This document shows, piece by piece, positions 5,647-8,712 of a stretch of DNA of 8,712 nucleotides. The stretch is from Cyclobacteriaceae bacterium (GTDB lineage: Bacteria > Bacteroidota > Bacteroidia > Cytophagales > Cyclobacteriaceae). The notes below the pieces were generated by a model. That model ran no database searches, was not told where the DNA came from, and worked only from the letters and a program-made list of their open reading frames with translations. Every line of letters begins with the position of its first letter. Position 1 is the stretch's first letter. A program made the translations under genes and the position numbers. The DNA is taken from positions 1 through 8,712 of the forward strand of contig JAUUZS010000148.1 of the NCBI GenBank assembly GCA_030589835.1. Direction: 5' to 3'.

Positions 5647-7020
5647 ATGAAATTTAAAGTTCCTCATACGCTTGTACTACTTTTTGGGATGATGGTTTTT
5701 GCCCTGCTACTGACCTATATATTGCCCCAGGGAAGTTTTGAAACCGTCGAAAATGAACATGGCCGTTCCGAAGTGATTCCGGGTAGTTATGAAAAAAATC
5801 CGGAGAAATCGTTGCTGAGTGCCTGGAGTGTATTTACGGTTCTTCCCAGGGCATTTGCCGATAGTCAGGGGATCATATTCTTCATTTTCATTATTGGTGG
5901 GGCGCTGTCTGTCATTAAGTTTACTGGTGTAATTGACGCTTTTCTTGGTAAAATGTTGAATAAATTTGGTTCCAGGCCTCAGATTCTCATCGTACTATCA
6001 ATGCTGGTTTTTTCAATCGGATCCAGTACTCTTGGCATGGCAGAGGAATATCTTCCGTTTATTACCGTACTTATTGCCCTTTGTTTTGGAATGAAAATGG
6101 ACGTAATATCTGCCGTAGGCATTATGGTTGTTGGATATGGGATAGGTTATGGCGTGGCAGCGATAAATCCATTCACAGTTATGATCGCCCAGGAAGTTGC
6201 TGAAGTACCACCAACATCTGGCATGTGGTACAGATTGCTTTTACTTATTCCATTTTTTCTGATCGGTTGGCATCATGTTCAAAAATATGTCATGGGTGTT
6301 CGAAGGGATTCTTCCAAAAGCCTTATGTTTAATGTTGAAAATACGCAAATTCATACCGAAGCCGTATATCCCAAGCTTACCAAAATGCACTGGGTGATCT
6401 TTACATTAACCGTTTTAGCATTGAGTTTAATTGTATATGGAATATCAAAATGGCATTGGTACCTGACTGAATTAGGGGCAGTATTTTTTGGTCTCACCGT
6501 GTTGATTGTGATTGTCAATAAAATAAATCCCAGTGATGCTGCAAATGTTTTTGGCATAGGGGCAAGCGAATTGACGATGACAGCCTTATTAATTGGTTTT
6601 GCAAGGTCAATAGCTTTAACACTTGAAGACGGACAGGTATTACATACTATAGTCAATGCCCTGGCGATTCCGCTTCAAAAAACAGGCCCGGAGCTTTCGG
6701 CAATAGGGATGTATATGATTCAGAGTGTATTTAACTTTTTCATTCCTTCGGGTAGCGGCCAGGCATATGTGACGATGCCGCTTATGTCTCCGATAGCTGA
6801 CCTTACGGGGGTTAGCAGACAAATTGCAGTGTTGGCCTATCAGTTTGGAGATGGATTTACAAATATGATTGTTCCCACCAATGCCGTATTGATGGGAATA
6901 TTAGGTATTGCAGGTATACCTTATGATAAATGGTTTAAGTTTATTATTCCATTAATGATAAAATTTTGGATAATGGGTTCATTGGCCCTGGTTCTTGCGG
7001 TTTGGATTGGTTATAGTTGA
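5647..7020 (+). CDS. yfcC: YfcC/DcuC-family membrane carrier
   Basis: This is a polytopic inner-membrane transporter of 457 residues (family usually about 450-510) in the C4-dicarboxylate anaerobic carrier group that includes YfcC. Substrates in this group are dicarboxylates, amino acids or basic peptides, and the sequence does not tell which. Features include the first helix VLLFGMMVFALLLTYILPQG (10-29), a periplasmic-looking loop to about 70, many Gly-rich helices, GMAEEYLPF, INPFTVMIAQ, GSGQAYVTMPLMSPIADL, and the signature QFGDGFTNMIVPTNAVLMG near the end. I estimate about 11-12 membrane spans. The ATG at 5647 lies 9 nt after the radA stop, so it is probably the last gene of a yjjX-radA-yfcC transcript. 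A functional link to repair is not apparent. No strong terminator is seen after the TGA. Confidence 0.87.
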   Translation: MKFKVPHTLVLLFGMMVFALLLTYILPQGSFETVENEHGRSEVIPGSYEKNPEKSLLSAWSVFTVLPRAFADSQGIIFFIFIIGGALSVIKFTGVIDAFLGKMLNKFGSRPQILIVLSMLVFSIGSSTLGMAEEYLPFITVLIALCFGMKMDVISAVGIMVVGYGIGYGVAAINPFTVMIAQEVAEVPPTSGMWYRLLLLIPFFLIGWHHVQKYVMGVRRDSSKSLMFNVENTQIHTEAVYPKLTKMHWVIFTLTVLALSLIVYGISKWHWYLTELGAVFFGLTVLIVIVNKINPSDAANVFGIGASELTMTALLIGFARSIALTLEDGQVLHTIVNALAIPLQKTGPELSAIGMYMIQSVFNFFIPSGSGQAYVTMPLMSPIADLTGVSRQIAVLAYQFGDGFTNMIVPTNAVLMGILGIAGIPYDKWFKFIIPLMIKFWIMGSLALVLAVWIGYS

Positions 7021-7145
7021 TGTATTGATACTTAATTTTATCGACCTATTGCCAATTCGACATGGTCATTTTGCATTATTTTTAAAACTTTATGTCTTGA
7101 AATGTCATAAAAGTGAATTTAAGCTTTAAATAGTCCAATTTTTCA

Positions 7146-7178
7146 TTTGGTATTTGCGAAAATATTTAAGTACTTTCG
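7146..7178 (+). promoter_or_regulatory. Candidate Bacteroidota-type promoter for the SPOR-like protein gene
   Basis: TTTG at 7146-7149 and TACTTTCG at 7171-7178 are separated by 21 bases. This fits the Bacteroidota -33 TTTG / -7 TAnnTTTG pattern with one mismatch in the -7 box. Transcription would begin near 7184, leaving an A-rich leader of about 32 bases before ATG 7216. Confidence 0.5.
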
Positions 7179-7215
7179 GATAATTCAAAAATAAATATCA
7201 AAAAAAACGTCTGAA

Positions 7216-7860
7216 ATGAAAAACCTTGTATTGATTCTAGCAATAATATTTTGTGTATCAGCCGTAAATATTGCCACAGCCCAACTCACAAAAAAGGAAA
7301 AGAAAGAATGGAAGAAGAAGCTTAAAAAGACCTCTCCCGAGCAATTCAAAAGAATGTTCGATGCAAATGAATCATTGAAAGCTGAAGTGAGCAGTGCTCA
7401 GGGTCAATTATCCAGCATTCAGTCCTCGTTGGGTGAGAAGGATTCTAAAATTGCTGATCTTACCGAACAAAACAGAAAAATGGAAGCTCAGGTAAATGCT
7501 GCCAAAAATGCCATTGCCAAAGCGAAGCAAGATGCCGCAGACGCAAGTTCGGCGATGCAGGCTCAACCTGTTAGTACCGCTACTGCTTTTGACGAATCAG
7601 GTGTAGTGTTTAAGGTACAAATTGGCGCATTCAGAAATAAAGATCTCTCAAAGTATTTTGATAACAATGAAAATTTTGGCGGAGAGAATCAGGACGATGG
7701 TGTACAGAAAATTACTTTAGGGAATTTCAGGGATTATTGGGAAGCGGATACCTTCAAGAAATATCTGCGTGAAATGGGAGTTAATGACGCTTGGATTGTG
7801 CCTTACAAAGATGGAACAAGAGTGGCCATGAAGGATGTCCTGGAAGGTGTAGTTCAATAA
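7216..7860 (+). CDS. Secreted coiled-coil protein with C-terminal SPOR-like domain
   Basis: The 214 residues have three parts. A Sec signal peptide (1-22) carries a likely cleavage site after ATA/Q or TAQ, where the mature protein begins with a very basic run (TKKEKKEWKKKLKK, 25-38). A helical coiled-coil region (about 45-112) has heptad-like SLKAEVSSAQ and ADLTEQNRKME stretches. After a short linker, the C-terminal domain (about 130-200) resembles SPOR: VVFKVQIGAF (130-139) and KITLGNFRDYWEADTFKKYL (165-184), then WIVPYKDGTRV. SPOR domains bind denuded peptidoglycan, so a periplasmic cell-envelope role is inferred. The SPOR match is by pattern, not by search. The gene stands alone behind its own promoter and ends at the palindromic terminator. 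Confidence 0.78.
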   Translation: MKNLVLILAIIFCVSAVNIATAQLTKKEKKEWKKKLKKTSPEQFKRMFDANESLKAEVSSAQGQLSSIQSSLGEKDSKIADLTEQNRKMEAQVNAAKNAIAKAKQDAADASSAMQAQPVSTATAFDESGVVFKVQIGAFRNKDLSKYFDNNENFGGENQDDGVQKITLGNFRDYWEADTFKKYLREMGVNDAWIVPYKDGTRVAMKDVLEGVVQ

Positions 7861-7866
7861 AAGGAA

Positions 7867-7922
7867 AATATACAAACCATAAAAAAAGGGCCTTAAGGCC
7901 CTTTTTTTATGGTTTGTATATT
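7867..7922. terminator. 56-bp perfect palindrome, bidirectional terminator
   Basis: The two 28-base halves are exact reverse complements with the centre at 7894/7895 (checked pair by pair). The core is AGGGCCTTAAGGCCCT, flanked by A7 on the left and T7 on the right, giving a T run after the hairpin on each strand. It ends the SPOR-like protein gene (stop 7 bases upstream) and the TerB-like gene (stop 12 bases away on the other strand). Perfect pairing continues 11-14 bases beyond the A7/T7 tracts, longer than a typical intrinsic terminator. Confidence 0.92.
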
Positions 7923-7934
7923 GAATAGCAGCGT

Positions 7935-8300
7935 TTATTTTTTTACCATTTCAATGAGTTCATCTTCAATACTCCAGTCTTTTGCCAATTTGAGCATGGC
8001 CGTGGCCTCCATTTCAGTGATATATCCTTTCTGGTTGTTTGCCCGCCAAACCATATCCAGATAGTTTAACCTTTTGTCTTTATCCAGCCTACCTATAATT
8101 TTATTCAGATATTCCCTGGCCCTTTCAAAAGCCGAAATATAATCATTAGCGATAAATTCATTTGCCCATTTAAGTTCTTCTTCGGCATCGTATTTCTTTG
8201 CCGTATCATCAAGGATTTTTTGCTCATCCTCATCCAATCCGTGGTAGTGGAATATCACAGATTTCAAGAGTAAAAATGCCTTTTTTTCTTCGCTAGTCAT
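7935..8300 (-). CDS. TerB-like cytoplasmic helical protein
   Basis: The protein is 121 residues, all predicted helical, with no signal peptide. The segments KKAFLLLKSVIFHYHGLDEDEQKI (6-29), WANEFIANDYISAFERAREYL (45-65), DKRLNYLDMVWRANN (75-89) and GYITEMEATAMLKLAKDW (92-109) resemble the TerB/DjlA-like helical fold. In particular DMVWRAN...G.IT..E...L follows the TerB ending in which a calcium-binding-like acidic patch precedes the last helices. The biochemical function is not known; tellurite resistance should not be assumed, since no other ter gene is present. The start ATG at 8300 has a good -7 promoter element 22-29 bases upstream. It converges with the SPOR-like protein gene on a shared terminator. 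Confidence 0.65.
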   Translation of the reverse strand: MTSEEKKAFLLLKSVIFHYHGLDEDEQKILDDTAKKYDAEEELKWANEFIANDYISAFERAREYLNKIIGRLDKDKRLNYLDMVWRANNQKGYITEMEATAMLKLAKDWSIEDELIEMVKK

Positions 8301-8321
8301 TGAGCATATTATAAATCATTA

Positions 8322-8329
8322 CAAATATA
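8322..8329 (-). promoter_or_regulatory. -7 promoter element of the TerB-like gene
   Basis: On the minus strand the octamer TATATTTG matches the Bacteroidota -7 consensus TAnnTTTG exactly. It would start transcription near 8315, about 15 bases ahead of the ATG. No convincing -33 TTTG is found at the usual spacing; the nearest TTTTG lies 30 bases upstream. Confidence 0.45.
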
Positions 8330-8530
8330 TAAGAAATTGACTTTTCAGAGCTATAATTACAAAAGTTCTTAAGTTATTTTAAATAATTTCATAAAAGACC
8401 TTCTTTTATTTTATTGTCTACAAAGGGCACATTTTTCAGATAATCAGCCTATTATAGGAGTTTAATTTTCAATTCAACCATAAAGCATATTCAATTTTAC
8501 TTTTTTTACAGGCAATATATGTTCAGTTAA

Positions 8531-8545
8531 TAAACTTAAAGTTTA
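8531..8545. repeat. 15-bp inverted repeat
   Basis: TAAACTT (8531-8537) and AAGTTTA (8539-8545) are exact reverse complements around a single A. It lies about 63 bases upstream of the candidate -33 box, so it may be a regulator site. AT-rich repeats of this length are common by chance. Confidence 0.35.
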
Positions 8546-8607
8546 TGGGATTTATTCCGAAAAGCTAAATCGAGCGGATTAGTAATTTAATTATTGTACA
8601 ACTGTAT

Positions 8608-8636
8608 TTTGTAGTACATATTTTTACCTATCTTGG
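8608..8636 (+). promoter_or_regulatory. Candidate plus-strand promoter near the window edge
   Basis: TTTG (8608-8611) and TATCTTGG (8629-8636) are spaced by 17 bases and resemble the Bacteroidota -33/-7 pattern with one mismatch in the -7 box. Transcription would begin near 8642, giving a leader of about 64 bases to the ATG at 8706. Confidence 0.35.
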
Positions 8637-8705
8637 AGCTCTTTTGCTATACTTTAATACTGCCAATCTTATTGGTCAGCACCATATAATTAAATATTAA
8701 TAGGC

Positions 8706-8712
8706 ATGAAAC
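8706..8712 (+). CDS. Possible start of the next gene, cut by the window edge
   Basis: ATGAAAC at the very end could be a start codon followed by Lys. An A/T-rich leader and an upstream promoter-like pair support it, but only two codons are visible, so neither coding status nor product can be judged. Confidence 0.25.

Larger units (their letters stand above)
8301..8705. other. AT-rich intergenic region with promoters facing both ways
   Basis: These 405 bases hold no ORF with recognisable coding character. They separate the minus-strand TerB-like gene from what may be a plus-strand gene at the window edge. Elements seen are the -7 box of the TerB-like gene, a 15-bp inverted repeat at 8531-8545 and a candidate plus-strand promoter at 8608-8636. 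A small RNA or a distant operator could be hidden here, but nothing in the bases demands it. Confidence 0.5.

Noticed and set aside
6351..6822. Minus-strand ORFs within the YfcC-like gene
   Set aside because: They are antisense to membrane helices with conserved YfcC motifs and show no independent signal.

Overview
The window is AT-rich and looks like a chromosomal segment of a Bacteroidota bacterium, most likely Cytophagales-like. The case rests on the gene families (a DUF4230-type protein, a TerB-like protein of a Bacteroidota type, a short RecX, a signal-peptide/coiled-coil/SPOR-like protein), on A-rich leaders without Shine-Dalgarno sequences, and on several candidate promoters of the Bacteroidota TTTG / TAnnTTTG kind. 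I see no transposase, phage gene, CRISPR array, tRNA or rRNA. Family assignments come from recognising motifs by eye, not from a search.

Left part (1-2940). A non-descript edge is followed by a small one-helix membrane protein (minus strand) and divergent recX (plus strand). recX runs tail-to-tail into a broken minus-strand gene. That gene is a DUF4230-family membrane-anchored protein of 227 codons. It keeps one reading frame from its ATG at 1739 to its TAG at 1056, but four TAA codons lie inside a 20-codon stretch. It is the last gene of an apparent minus-strand operon: a 36-residue basic lipoprotein gene (2874-2764), then a nitronate monooxygenase-like flavoprotein gene 4 nt downstream (TTG start), then the DUF4230 pseudogene 24 nt further on. 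The lipoprotein gene is short and easily missed.

Middle part (3045-7020). A minus-strand peroxiredoxin-like protein with an N-terminal export signal is divergent from a plus-strand cluster. The cluster contains a YjjX-type inosine/xanthosine triphosphatase (TTG start), radA (whose ATG overlaps the yjjX stop by 8 nt) and a YfcC/DcuC-type membrane carrier 9 nt after radA. The first two fit a nucleotide-hygiene and DNA-repair theme. The carrier looks like a passenger.

Right part (7021-8712). A secreted coiled-coil/SPOR-like protein (plus) and a TerB-like cytoplasmic helical protein (minus) converge on a 56-bp perfect palindrome that should act as a bidirectional terminator. The last 412 bases hold candidate promoters facing both ways and possibly the first codons of the next plus-strand gene.

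The most unusual item is the tightly clustered in-frame TAA codons in an otherwise well-preserved DUF4230 gene. After it come the hidden lipoprotein gene coupled to the flavoprotein gene, the near-palindromic shared ends of recX and the DUF4230 gene, and the very long perfect palindrome. I found no clear evidence for a new defence or mobile system.
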